Source: Methanoregulaceae archaeon (lineage in GTDB: Archaea; Halobacteriota; Methanomicrobia; Methanomicrobiales; Methanospirillaceae). From it: 12,230 nucleotides of DNA. Positions 1 to 7,089 of this stretch are shown here, in pieces (within the stretch, counting starts at the first letter, position 1; every line of letters starts with the position of its first letter). The notes beneath the pieces were generated by a model. That model did no database searches. It was not told where the DNA came from and saw only the letters and a program-made list of their open reading frames with translations. The translations under genes and the position numbers were made by a program. The DNA is taken from contig JALOPT010000041.1 of the NCBI GenBank assembly GCA_025453715.1, positions 1 to 12,230 on the forward strand, read 5' to 3'.

Positions 1-160
1 CAGGCCCCGGTATGATTTTCCTGTGTGTTTTAACAATGCACATTGACCCGAAATCTGTCTTTATATCCATGGTTGACCTGCTGACATTTCCCAATAGGCT
101 CGTTATAGATCTACTGGTTTTCAGACGTTATTCCTTGTTTCAGGCAAACAACAAAGGACT

Positions 161-1222
161 TTATATTCCCTGCCCTTTCCGTGCAGTTACAAGCCGTACC
201 CATGTATCCCTGTGGTAATGGTCCATTATGTCCTGTTCATCAATGATCATGAGATTGTTTTCAATTAACGCATCCCTGTATTCCGGGGTCATGAACGCCT
301 GATCCTTGGTACATCCCCCATGAAGTTTGTTAACTCCCTGGAATGTCCAGAGTGTATACTCCAGGGCCTGGAACGGGTCATTGGGTAGGCCCCCCGGGGA
401 CTGGATATTTACAAAATATCCTCCGTAGTTCAGTGCACTGCTGATTTTAGGGAGCAGTTCAATCGACTTCCCACTCGGGTTTGAGGATGAGATAATCAGG
501 TCATACTCATCACCAAATGAATCCTTAAAAAAATCCCCCTGGATCAGGTATACGTTCCCTGCCCTGAACTTTTCCAGGTAATCTTTTGCCAGGGTGACAA
601 CGTGAGGCAGGTCAAACACCCAGGCCTCAATACCCGTGTGCTGCGCTGCTATGGCAATCGCATAGAGGCCATGTCCTCCACCCAGGTCCAGTACCCGCCG
701 GACACCAGCGAATCCTGGCAGACCAATAATTGCCCGGATTACTGCCTGTAACCTCCCTGAAACGGCATTTTCGGCCATTGCAGGAAGTGAGTATTCACGA
801 AAAAAAACTTCTTTGTTGTACTGAAACGGCCCATTATGGATGATTTCGGCAAGAGGAGTCCAGAGGTCCTGCCCCATCCGTGATAGCTGTCTGATATAAT
901 GGACCTGTGAATAAGGTGAACTACTGGTCAGGTATGTTGAAGCTATTTTTGTATCCGCGTATTTATCGTTATTATAACCAAGCAGGCCTGCCGTTACAAG
1001 GGCCTCACAAATCAGTTCACACATTTCCTTATCCGAAGAAATGCGGGAAGCAAGTTCCCCGGCCGTGACAGGAATTGTACAGACGTCAAAAATCCCCAGG
1101 CTGACTGCTGCACTGATGAGAGAAAATTCCCGAAAACCTTTTAGTGCAGCATCTAATTTTCCAAACAGCAGTTGAGGGTCAACCTCCGGATCCCTGATGA
1201 AGAATAACCGGTTTTCATCCAT
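161..1222 (-). CDS. SAM-dependent methyltransferase, O-methyltransferase-like with winged-helix N-terminus
   Basis: This 353-residue cytosolic protein is probably a methyltransferase of the small-molecule O-methyltransferase type. Residues about 28-95 look like the helical/winged-helix dimerisation domain of that family (FSLISAAVSLGIFD, then an AGELASRI helix). A Rossmann methyltransferase domain follows. Motif I is VLDLGGGHG at 177-185, the SAM-ribose acidic strand is VFDLP around 202-206, and the GDFF motif is at 229-232. In plant-type enzymes a catalytic histidine usually follows the next strand (an HDW-type motif). Here the corresponding stretch reads ISSSNPSGKS and has no histidine, so either the base lies elsewhere or the reaction differs. 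The ATG at 1220-1222 is preceded by a weak AGGT ribosome-binding site 8 bases upstream and by a T/A-rich box near 1258-1270. The gene stands alone and diverges from kup. The substrate cannot be read from the sequence. Confidence 0.85.
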   Translation of the reverse strand: MDENRLFFIRDPEVDPQLLFGKLDAALKGFREFSLISAAVSLGIFDVCTIPVTAGELASRISSDKEMCELICEALVTAGLLGYNNDKYADTKIASTYLTSSSPYSQVHYIRQLSRMGQDLWTPLAEIIHNGPFQYNKEVFFREYSLPAMAENAVSGRLQAVIRAIIGLPGFAGVRRVLDLGGGHGLYAIAIAAQHTGIEAWVFDLPHVVTLAKDYLEKFRAGNVYLIQGDFFKDSFGDEYDLIISSSNPSGKSIELLPKISSALNYGGYFVNIQSPGGLPNDPFQALEYTLWTFQGVNKLHGGCTKDQAFMTPEYRDALIENNLMIIDEQDIMDHYHRDTWVRLVTARKGQGI

Positions 1223-1392
1223 ACGTTTCTACCTGGATGGTGAGTTGTACCGGATTGGTTAAAAGTATCATGTTTCCCTGTTCGGTCGCTTTGATCCGGA
1301 GCAAGCATAATTACAGGAATTGGCACACATCTGCCTCTTTCAATCGTAACTTTTGGTTTTTCTATTCATGCCGCCACCAAAAAACCCGGGCT

Positions 1393-1421
1393 GTTACCGG
1401 CATCGAATTAATGCCGGCAAC
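1393..1421. promoter_or_regulatory. Inverted repeat upstream of kup, candidate operator
   Basis: Arms GTTACCGGCAT (1393-1403) and ATGCCGGCAAC (1411-1421) are complementary at 10 of 11 positions around a 7-base spacer. The element lies about 16 bp upstream of the kup TATA-like box, in the 243-bp gap between the divergent methyltransferase and kup genes. It would lie outside the kup transcript, which fits a DNA-binding site for a dimeric regulator better than an RNA hairpin for kup. The regulator is unknown. Confidence 0.45.
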
Positions 1422-1436
1422 CGAACACTTACCAAC

Positions 1437-1447
1437 CTATAATATAC
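1437..1447 (+). promoter_or_regulatory. TATA-like box of kup
   Basis: The A/T-rich stretch CTATAATATAC resembles an archaeal TATA box. Archaeal transcription normally starts about 25 bases downstream of the box centre. That puts the start near 1466-1468, almost on the kup ATG, so the mRNA may be leaderless. No good Shine-Dalgarno sequence precedes the ATG, which agrees with this reading. Confidence 0.45.
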
Positions 1448-1465
1448 TCGGATTGAGAATTTTTA

Positions 1466-3292
1466 ATGAAGATGTCTGGCCTGCATTCCCCGAATTACTT
1501 TAAAGGTGTCATGAAGTCAATGGGGGTCGTCTTCGGGGATATTGGTACCAGCCCTATCTATACGCTTACGGTTATTTTTTTACTTGTCCAGCCTACTATC
1601 CAGAACCTGATCGGCATTGTTTCACTCATCATCTGGACAATGACCATTCTCGTAACGATCCAGTATGCATGGCTTGCAATGCAACTCGGAAGAAAAGGTG
1701 AAGGAGGCACGATCATGTTAAAAGAGATCCTGCTCCCATTGCTAAAATCCGGCAGGGCAATAGCATTCTTTTCACTTCTCGCAATTATCGGGGTGTCGCT
1801 CCTTATTGGCGATGCCGTAATCACCCCGGCAATCAGCATTCTTTCAGCTGTTGAGGGCCTGAGGCTGATACCGGGGAATGAGGGGATGAACCAGGGTATT
1901 CTTGTTATTATCGCAGCACTCATTGCGATAGTACTCTTCTCATTTCAGAAGAAAGGTACGGAAAAAGTCGCCTGGGCATTCGGGCCAATAATGGTTGTCT
2001 GGTTTGCAGTCCTGGCAGGAATGGGTTTCCTCTATATCCTTCAGGCACCCCAGATAATCCAGGCTATAAATCCCCTGAATGGGTTGCACTTTATGATATC
2101 GAACGGTATTACAGCGTTTTTTATCCTCTCCCAGGTATTACTCTGTGCAACGGGTGGTGAAGCACTCTTTGCTGACATGGGACAACTCGGGAGAGACCCG
2201 ATCATTAAAGCTTGGGTGGTTGTTTTTGGTGCTCTGGTCCTGAATTATCTTGGGCAGGGCGCATATCTCCTCCAGCACCCCGAGGCAAAAAATATCCTGT
2301 TCGAGATGGCGTATAATACAGCACCACTGCTCTACATCCCGTTCCTATTGCTTGCTGTTACCGCGACGGTTATCGCATCCCAGGCTGTTATTTCGGGAAT
2401 ATTCTCAATTGTATACCAGGGTATAACGACACGCATCATCCCACTCTTAAAAATTGATTATACTTCCGCTGAACTCAGGTCACAAATCTATATAGACTCT
2501 GTGAACTGGTTTATGCTGCTTGCAGTGCTGTATATATTGTTCCAGTTTGAATATTCAGAGCGACTCGCTGCAGCCTATGGACTTGCCGTGATGGGGACAA
2601 TGACGTTAACCGGGATTATGATCACCGCGATTTTCCTGGTTAAGCGGCAGTATATCAGGACTGCAATTGCATTTTGTGTCCTTCTGGTAGACCTGGTATT
2701 CCTGTTTTCGACAACCTTCAAGATACCAAACGGCGGTTACTGGTCGTTAATAATAGCGGCGATACCGTTCACCCTGATCATGATCTATATCTATGGTCAG
2801 AAGCGTCTGTTTGCAGCAATGAACCCGATGGACTTACCGGAGTTCCGTGAGCGGTACATCCATGTCTACACCCATGTAAAAAAGATCAAGGGAACGGCAC
2901 TATTTTTTGCCCGGGATATCCAGAAGATCCCGAGCTATATCTCACATACTATTTTCAATAATAATATCCTGTACGAGGACAATATCATCATTAGTCTTCA
3001 CCAGCTGGATAATCCGTTCGGAGTGACCTGGAATTTTGAGGAAGACCTGGAGACCGGGCTCCGGGTTTTCAGGATTGATTATGGTTACATGGAGATTATC
3101 AATATGACAAAAATTCTCCGTGATGCCGAAATCAGGGAGAAAACTATATTTTACGGGCTTGAGGAGATAGTCACGGATAATCTAGTCTGGAAAATATTTT
3201 CCGCGATCAAACGCCTATCCCCCTCATTTGTACAGTTCTATAAACTCCCCTCTCATAAGATACACGGAGTGGTAACCCGTATCGAGATGTAA
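1466..3292 (+). CDS. kup: Kup/KUP-family potassium uptake transporter
   Basis: This 608-residue membrane protein takes up K+, probably with H+ symport as known for the KUP/HAK/KT family. The family signatures are clear. They are GDIGTSPIYT at 24-33, KGEGGT at 77-82, GDAVITPAISILSAVEGL at 115-132, TGGEALFADMGQLG at 229-242, YLGQGAYLL at 261-269 and QAVISGIFSIVYQ at 306-318. Acidic residues D25, E130 and E232 fall in the conserved membrane motifs. About twelve hydrophobic segments fill residues 20-445, and a soluble C-terminal part of about 160 residues follows, as in bacterial Kup. The ATG at 1466 is followed by another in-frame ATG at 1472; either could be used and neither has a good ribosome-binding site, so a leaderless mRNA is likely. 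A UPF0104 membrane protein gene follows after 30 bp and is probably co-transcribed. Confidence 0.95.
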   Translation: MKMSGLHSPNYFKGVMKSMGVVFGDIGTSPIYTLTVIFLLVQPTIQNLIGIVSLIIWTMTILVTIQYAWLAMQLGRKGEGGTIMLKEILLPLLKSGRAIAFFSLLAIIGVSLLIGDAVITPAISILSAVEGLRLIPGNEGMNQGILVIIAALIAIVLFSFQKKGTEKVAWAFGPIMVVWFAVLAGMGFLYILQAPQIIQAINPLNGLHFMISNGITAFFILSQVLLCATGGEALFADMGQLGRDPIIKAWVVVFGALVLNYLGQGAYLLQHPEAKNILFEMAYNTAPLLYIPFLLLAVTATVIASQAVISGIFSIVYQGITTRIIPLLKIDYTSAELRSQIYIDSVNWFMLLAVLYILFQFEYSERLAAAYGLAVMGTMTLTGIMITAIFLVKRQYIRTAIAFCVLLVDLVFLFSTTFKIPNGGYWSLIIAAIPFTLIMIYIYGQKRLFAAMNPMDLPEFRERYIHVYTHVKKIKGTALFFARDIQKIPSYISHTIFNNNILYEDNIIISLHQLDNPFGVTWNFEEDLETGLRVFRIDYGYMEIINMTKILRDAEIREKTIFYGLEEIVTDNLVWKIFSAIKRLSPSFVQFYKLPSHKIHGVVTRIEM

Positions 3293-3322
3293 GCTTTACA
3301 TTTTCCGGAGGGTAATTCAGGG

Positions 3323-4393
3323 ATGGACAAATCGCAGGCACGATGGATTTGGATATCAGTAGCGTTCTCTACCGTAGTACTGCTCATAGTCCTTGCCACA
3401 ACGTTCGACACGAATACGCTTCTGACCATCCTCAAGCTCAATATCACGTTCCTTTTACTTGCTCTCCTGTTACGGGTTGCCTCCCTCCTGTTCTGGGCGC
3501 TGCGTATCAGGACAATGTCTGGGTCCCTCGGCTACAAGGTAAAATTTAAGCACTGTTTCAACCTTGTTGTCGCAAATCTCCTTGCCGGGGCCATTACTCC
3601 GGGACAGGCAGGAGGTGAACCTGTCAGGATCCACGAATTATACCGGGCTGATGTCAAAATCGGAGATGCCACAGCGGTAGTCCTGATGGAGCGGGTTCTT
3701 GACGGTGTTGTCCTTGTCATCATGGGAGTTTTTGCGATGATCCTGCTCGAAAGCATCTGGAGAGGTTTAAATGTCGCCCTGATTATCGGCATGTTCTTTG
3801 GGCTTGCAGTGATGATCGGGTTGATCGTCATCCTCTTTTATTCAGCTAGGAGACCTGACCGTGTCAAGGTGTTGCTGAACAAGTTAATCAACTGGGCAGG
3901 CACCCGCTGGAAGGGAAAGACAATGCAGAAGATCACGAGGTATGCAGATGTTGAAATGGACAATTTCTTTGCAAGCCTGCGCCGTTTTACAACAAGTGGC
4001 AGGAAAGGCCTTTTCTATGGCACCGTCTTTACCACGCTGTTCTGGGCATCCGAGTTTTTTATTGCTTCGCTTCTCCTGCTCTCACTTGGACAACCCCCTT
4101 TTGTTGCAGAGTCCTACCTTTTCCAGTTGATTATCGCGATTGTGATGATGATCCCATTGACACCAGGCTCATCAGGAATAGCTGAACTATCGGCAACTTC
4201 ACTCTATGCCTTGATCGTGCCAGCATCAGTGCTTGGACTATTCGTTCTTCTATGGCGGTTGCTCCTCTTCTATTTCAATATCGTTGTCGGCCTTATGGCG
4301 AGCCTCAATATTTTCCGGCGGGAACTTCGTATAAAAGATGAAAAAGATTCCATTTCAACTGATCTCCAGACCAGGGATATTCCTGAAGAGTAG
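3323..4393 (+). CDS. UPF0104 / lysylphosphatidylglycerol-synthase-TM family membrane protein
   Basis: This 356-residue polytopic membrane protein belongs to the flippase-like UPF0104 family (the transmembrane region of MprF/LPG synthetase). It carries the family landmarks LLAGAITPGQAGGEPVRIHE at 86-105, VLMERVLDG at 120-128 and PLTPGSSGIAELS at 278-290. Around eight hydrophobic helices are visible, near 8-27, 38-60, 80-95, 120-142, 150-173, 230-255, 262-280 and 295-330. The soluble aminoacyl-transferase domain of true MprF is absent, so it should not make lysyl-lipid. Stand-alone members are thought to move or bind lipids, but the substrate is unknown. GGAGGG at 3307-3312 sits 10 bases before the ATG. 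The gene lies 30 bp after kup and is probably in the same transcript. The C-terminal tail (about 331-356) is charged and presumably cytoplasmic. Confidence 0.88.
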   Translation: MDKSQARWIWISVAFSTVVLLIVLATTFDTNTLLTILKLNITFLLLALLLRVASLLFWALRIRTMSGSLGYKVKFKHCFNLVVANLLAGAITPGQAGGEPVRIHELYRADVKIGDATAVVLMERVLDGVVLVIMGVFAMILLESIWRGLNVALIIGMFFGLAVMIGLIVILFYSARRPDRVKVLLNKLINWAGTRWKGKTMQKITRYADVEMDNFFASLRRFTTSGRKGLFYGTVFTTLFWASEFFIASLLLLSLGQPPFVAESYLFQLIIAIVMMIPLTPGSSGIAELSATSLYALIVPASVLGLFVLLWRLLLFYFNIVVGLMASLNIFRRELRIKDEKDSISTDLQTRDIPEE

Positions 4394-4495
4394 AGGATAT
4401 TTTCCTGGTTCCTGCCGGTTTAAATGAATGCTAACAGGAGGGGCCATACTTCAGGGTATGAATTGAAATGGGTATCCGGCCATTTTAACTGTTCT

Positions 4496-4511
4496 GAAAA
4501 AGTTAAAAAAA
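4496..4511 (-). terminator. Oligo-T terminator of the HEAT-repeat genes
   Basis: On the minus strand, downstream of the stop at 4557, the sequence reads seven T, AAC, then five T. Archaeal RNA polymerase terminates at such oligo-T runs. The same place forms an inverted repeat, TTTTAACT (4483-4490) with AGTTAAAA (4501-4508). This is the convergent gap between the UPF0104 gene and the HEAT genes. A smaller dyad, CATAC/GTATG around 4445-4460, is nearby. Confidence 0.5.
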
Positions 4512-4556
4512 TTATAAGGTCGTGACAGGTTGTTTTTCGAATGCATCTTAATCCTA

Positions 4557-5525
4557 TCAGAGATCCGGCATTTTACTGGCCATGTAATACGCATGGGCCG
4601 CGAGAATGAAATAAACCGGGTAATTGAGGCCATATGTGGTGAATTCACCGTTAGATGTAAACATCAGTGTCGTGGCATATACGTCAATCTGGAAAATGAT
4701 AATCCCCCACCATTTCCCAAGGTAGAAATACCCCATTCCGGGGAGTACAAAATTCAGGAACCCGGCAATGAAAGGGTTCTTCCGCAGACGTGGCCTCAGT
4801 GAGAGGCCACGCGGGAGGTATGCAAGTGACAGGCCGACTCGCGGGGCCGCCTTCACGGCATTCCAGCGGACGTTATCACTTGCATCGCTGAGTGATCGAT
4901 ATATCACAGGGATGGCCTTTTCTGACCCGATAGCTCCAAGTGCCCGTATTGCCTTCTCCCGGATTTCGCTGTCATGATCTGTCAGGGCAACACTGAGTGG
5001 TTCTACTGCAGCTCCTCCAATAGCCACCATTTCCTTCCATTCCTGCTTTCCAAGGTGAAGGTAGGCATGAAGGGTATCTGAATCAGGCTGCCAATGGAAT
5101 TTGTCCAGTGCGACAGCCGCCCCGTACCTGACAAAACGGTCGCTGTCTTTTAACCTTTCTACAAGCGAAGGTATTGCCCGGCCATCACCTATCTCTCCTA
5201 GCGCTAGTGCTGCCTCCCACCGAACCTCGTTATCAGGATCGTGAAGGGCTTGCATCAGGGGTTCTACTGCTTCACGTGACTTAATCTCGCCCAGGGCTTC
5301 CGTGACCCCCAGCCTGACATGTTTATTCCTTGATTGTAATGCAATAAGCAGGTGGTTCGTACCTTCCTGCCCCATTTCACCAAGAGCTTCGGCAGCTTTC
5401 CATTGTATATCGAGATCTTTATACATCAGGGCATTGATGAGACCGTGAATGTCTTTCTGCTGCTTCAGCTGTGTTATATCGGGTGGATCTGGGTGGAATA
5501 TGTCGAATATTTTCAAATAAACCAC
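4557..5525 (-). CDS. HEAT-repeat protein with C-terminal membrane anchor (paralog 1)
   Basis: This 322-residue protein consists of PBS-lyase-type HEAT repeats followed by a membrane anchor. Repeats of about 31 residues run from 28 to 140 (AAEALGEMG, VTEALGEIK, AALALGEIG, AAVALDKF) and continue from 172 to 230 (AIRALGAIG, then a repeat around DNVRWNAVKAA). Between them lies the WQPD...GKQEW insert that is common in these proteins. Residues 249-322 hold a TM2-like hydrophobic hairpin (NPFIAGFLNFVLPGMGYFYLG) and at least one further helix, ending in KMPDL. HEAT arrays bind protein partners, so this looks like a membrane-tethered scaffold, but the partner is unknown. The start is GTG at 5525, preceded by a weak AGG six bases upstream. 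The neighbouring gene upstream is a paralog of the same design. Confidence 0.85.
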   Translation of the reverse strand: MVYLKIFDIFHPDPPDITQLKQQKDIHGLINALMYKDLDIQWKAAEALGEMGQEGTNHLLIALQSRNKHVRLGVTEALGEIKSREAVEPLMQALHDPDNEVRWEAALALGEIGDGRAIPSLVERLKDSDRFVRYGAAVALDKFHWQPDSDTLHAYLHLGKQEWKEMVAIGGAAVEPLSVALTDHDSEIREKAIRALGAIGSEKAIPVIYRSLSDASDNVRWNAVKAAPRVGLSLAYLPRGLSLRPRLRKNPFIAGFLNFVLPGMGYFYLGKWWGIIIFQIDVYATTLMFTSNGEFTTYGLNYPVYFILAAHAYYMASKMPDL

Positions 5526-5563
5526 TCCATGCCTGTAAAACTATAACTAAACGAGCCATCCCT

Positions 5564-5586
5564 GCATATAGGTCCATTTAGTAAAT
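5564..5586 (-). promoter_or_regulatory. Candidate promoter and palindrome for HEAT paralog 1
   Basis: On the minus strand CCTATATGC (5572-5564) is TATA-like and would start transcription near 5542, giving a leader of about 16 bases before the GTG at 5525. Just upstream lies the palindrome ATTTAGTAAAT (5576-5586), a possible operator. A second TATA-like box (TAGTTATAGT, 5540-5549) cannot be excluded. No oligo-T terminator separates the two HEAT genes on this strand, so read-through from paralog 2 is also possible. Confidence 0.3.
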
Positions 5587-5645
5587 AGCTTGAAAATGGA
5601 GGATATTTTTCTTTTAGAAGGGGCAGGCAGGTCATTGTCACTGTA

Positions 5646-6659
5646 TCACAAGTCCGGAATTTTTTTTGCAAGATACCATGCATGCAGGGCGAACAGTATC
5701 GAGTACGGTACAGACATCAGGGGTATCACCAGCAGTGGGAGCGCGCTTCCAGTTACGGCAATTGTCATCAGATTTATAGTGATAAAGACCTGGAATAAGA
5801 GAAACCCAAACCAGTACCCGAGATAGTTATACCCGATACCAAGGAACATCAGGTTCAGAAGAGCCGCAATATAGGGGCTTGGCTTTGTTCTTGGGCGCCG
5901 GGAGAGTCCCATGGGGAGCATAGTCAATGGAATGCCGCATTTCGAAAAGGTGAGGGCTGCATGTTTCCGTACAAGCGGGTCCGGGTCACTCAGTGTGATC
6001 CTGCATGCAGCCTTCGCAAAAGGGGTATGAAGTGCTCCAAGGGAATCTATTGCTGCAGCCCGTACTCTTGCGTCCCTGTCCAGAAGTGCCCAGAGTAATG
6101 GTTCGTTGGCGGGCTCACCGAGCGGTGGTATGTTCTCCCATTCCTGTTTTGCGATAAAGTAATATGCCTGCATAGGAATATCCGGAGGCTCCCAACCGAG
6201 CATAGTAAGTGCGGTTGCCGCCCCGAACCTGACATATTTATCCGGGTCCCTAAGTGCGATGACAAGCATATAAATGGCTGATTTATCCCCTATTGATGCG
6301 AGTGAACAGGCGGCTGCCAACCGGACTTCGTTAACCGGGTCTTTCCGGATCAGGTCCACAAGCGGGGTAACAGCCTGCATGGACTTCATAGCGCCGAGGG
6401 TTTCAACAACACCGATTCTTACAGCCATATTTCTGTGTTTTAGTGAGTTAAGAAGCACAGGGACGGCTGGTTCACCAATTTCTGCCAGTCTTCCAGCGGA
6501 CTTAATCTGGATATCCTGGTCCGGATAGCCAAGAAGACTGATAAGTTCCCCTGAATTTTCACTCTTGAGTATACGCCGGACCTCAATATTGCCTGGCCAG
6601 AATAATTTTTTCTGAAATTTAAGATACCACCCGGGATGTTCCTGCTGGTTTGTGATCAG
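5646..6659 (-). CDS. HEAT-repeat protein with C-terminal membrane anchor (paralog 2), start codon uncertain or lost
   Basis: This is a tandem paralog of the neighbouring HEAT protein, with HEAT repeats, a GWEPPD...AKQEW insert and a TM2-like anchor (SPYIAALLNLMFLGIGYNYLG). It ends KKIPDL where the neighbour ends SKMPDL. The first conventional start is GTG at 6458 (270 residues), but that begins inside a repeat. The frame stays open to a TAA at 6681-6683. From about 6629 downward it encodes WYLKFQ...NSGELISLLGYPDQDIQIKSAGRLAEIGEPAVPV, which aligns with the neighbour's N-terminus (VYLKIF...DIHGLINALMYKDLDIQWKAAEALGEMG). No ATG, GTG or TTG lies in frame in that extension. A strong AGGAGG at 6674-6679 precedes an in-frame CTG at 6657-6659, so I take that as the tentative start. 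Alternatively a small deletion destroyed the start: an out-of-frame GTG lies at the position equivalent to the paralog's. Confidence 0.7.
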   Translation of the reverse strand: MITNQQEHPGWYLKFQKKLFWPGNIEVRRILKSENSGELISLLGYPDQDIQIKSAGRLAEIGEPAVPVLLNSLKHRNMAVRIGVVETLGAMKSMQAVTPLVDLIRKDPVNEVRLAAACSLASIGDKSAIYMLVIALRDPDKYVRFGAATALTMLGWEPPDIPMQAYYFIAKQEWENIPPLGEPANEPLLWALLDRDARVRAAAIDSLGALHTPFAKAACRITLSDPDPLVRKHAALTFSKCGIPLTMLPMGLSRRPRTKPSPYIAALLNLMFLGIGYNYLGYWFGFLLFQVFITINLMTIAVTGSALPLLVIPLMSVPYSILFALHAWYLAKKIPDL

Positions 6660-6745
6660 GTTGTTTTCCGCCTCCTTGCGTTATATGCCGGGTATTTAAT
6701 TGAGTTTATCATCATTCAACGGCTGTGTTTCCATACCATAGTCCA

Positions 6746-6814
6746 GGATCGCCAGTCGGAATCCAGAATGGTACTTCAAACATTCTGGCGAATCCGGGCG
6801 AGTAATTCCGGATT
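6746..6814 (-). promoter_or_regulatory. Two hairpins with a mutually exclusive alternative stem, candidate leader element
   Basis: AATCCGG (6791-6797) pairs perfectly with CCGGATT (6808-6814), and CCAGAATG (6763-6770) with CATTCTGG (6781-6788). Both hairpins have 10-base loops. GGATCGCCAG (6746-6755) can instead pair with CTGGCGAATCC (6785-6795) over 10 pairs with one bulge, which would open both hairpins. If transcription starts from the minus-strand TATA-like box at 6842-6850, this lies at the 5' end of a leader of about 160 bases before HEAT paralog 2. No known riboswitch class was recognised. Confidence 0.4.
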
Positions 6815-6837
6815 GGGGGTAGTTAAATGGTTCTATC

Positions 6838-6850
6838 AAAAACATATAAA
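6838..6850. promoter_or_regulatory. TATA/BRE-like promoter, possibly bidirectional
   Basis: The plus strand reads purine-rich AAAAAC followed by ATATAAA (6844-6850), a good BRE plus TATA match, which would start a transcript near 6872. The minus strand reads TTTATATG over the same bases and would start a transcript near 6820 toward the HEAT genes. Direction cannot be decided from sequence alone. Confidence 0.4.
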
Positions 6851-7044
6851 CGTTTGCGGCATAAACCCTCCCGTAAAATCTCATTGTATCAAAAACACGA
6901 ATGCTCTTGTTGGATTCCCACTAATTTTATCGTGATTTCCAAGGTATTCTGGAGGTAGCCGGTGCCTTCAAAATATGCTCCGTGAATTACCTGACCCGTT
7001 GCAATCGATACAGTGAAAATAAAAGGACGGAAAATACTTGTTAT

Positions 7045-7074
7045 AAAAAATTATTGAGAATTTCGGATAAAAAA
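7045..7074 (-). terminator. Oligo-T terminators after argF
   Basis: Downstream of the argF stop the minus strand carries two runs of six T (7069-7074 and 7045-7050), typical archaeal termination signals for the carS-pyrE-purD-argF transcript. On the plus strand a run of eight T (7081-7088) could end any transcript coming from the left. Confidence 0.55.
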
Positions 7075-7089
7075 GGGTCTTTTTTTTTA

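Larger units (their letters stand above)
6660..7089. other. Gene-free region between argF and HEAT paralog 2
   Basis: I find no convincing protein gene here. The stretch holds a strong Shine-Dalgarno (AGGAGG, minus strand, 6674-6679), TATA-like boxes, two hairpins with a competing stem (6746-6814), a TATA box readable on both strands (6842-6850), a plus-strand GGAGGT (6951-6956) and oligo-A/T runs (7045-7088) next to the argF end. Open frames of 60-100 codons on both strands here show no recognisable protein character. Confidence 0.5.

Noticed and set aside
1237..1503. 88-codon plus-strand open frame upstream of kup
   Set aside because: It overlaps the kup start and the candidate promoter, has a low-complexity composition without domain character, and no ribosome-binding site.
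6656..6715. 19-codon minus-strand frame ending just at the candidate CTG start of HEAT paralog 2 (possible upstream frame)
   Set aside because: It begins next to promoter-like sequence, has no ribosome-binding site, and its overlap with the CTG may be chance.
6636..6935. 99-codon plus-strand and 62-codon minus-strand frames in the argF-HEAT gap
   Set aside because: Both run through the hairpin region, lack ribosome-binding sites and recognisable protein features.
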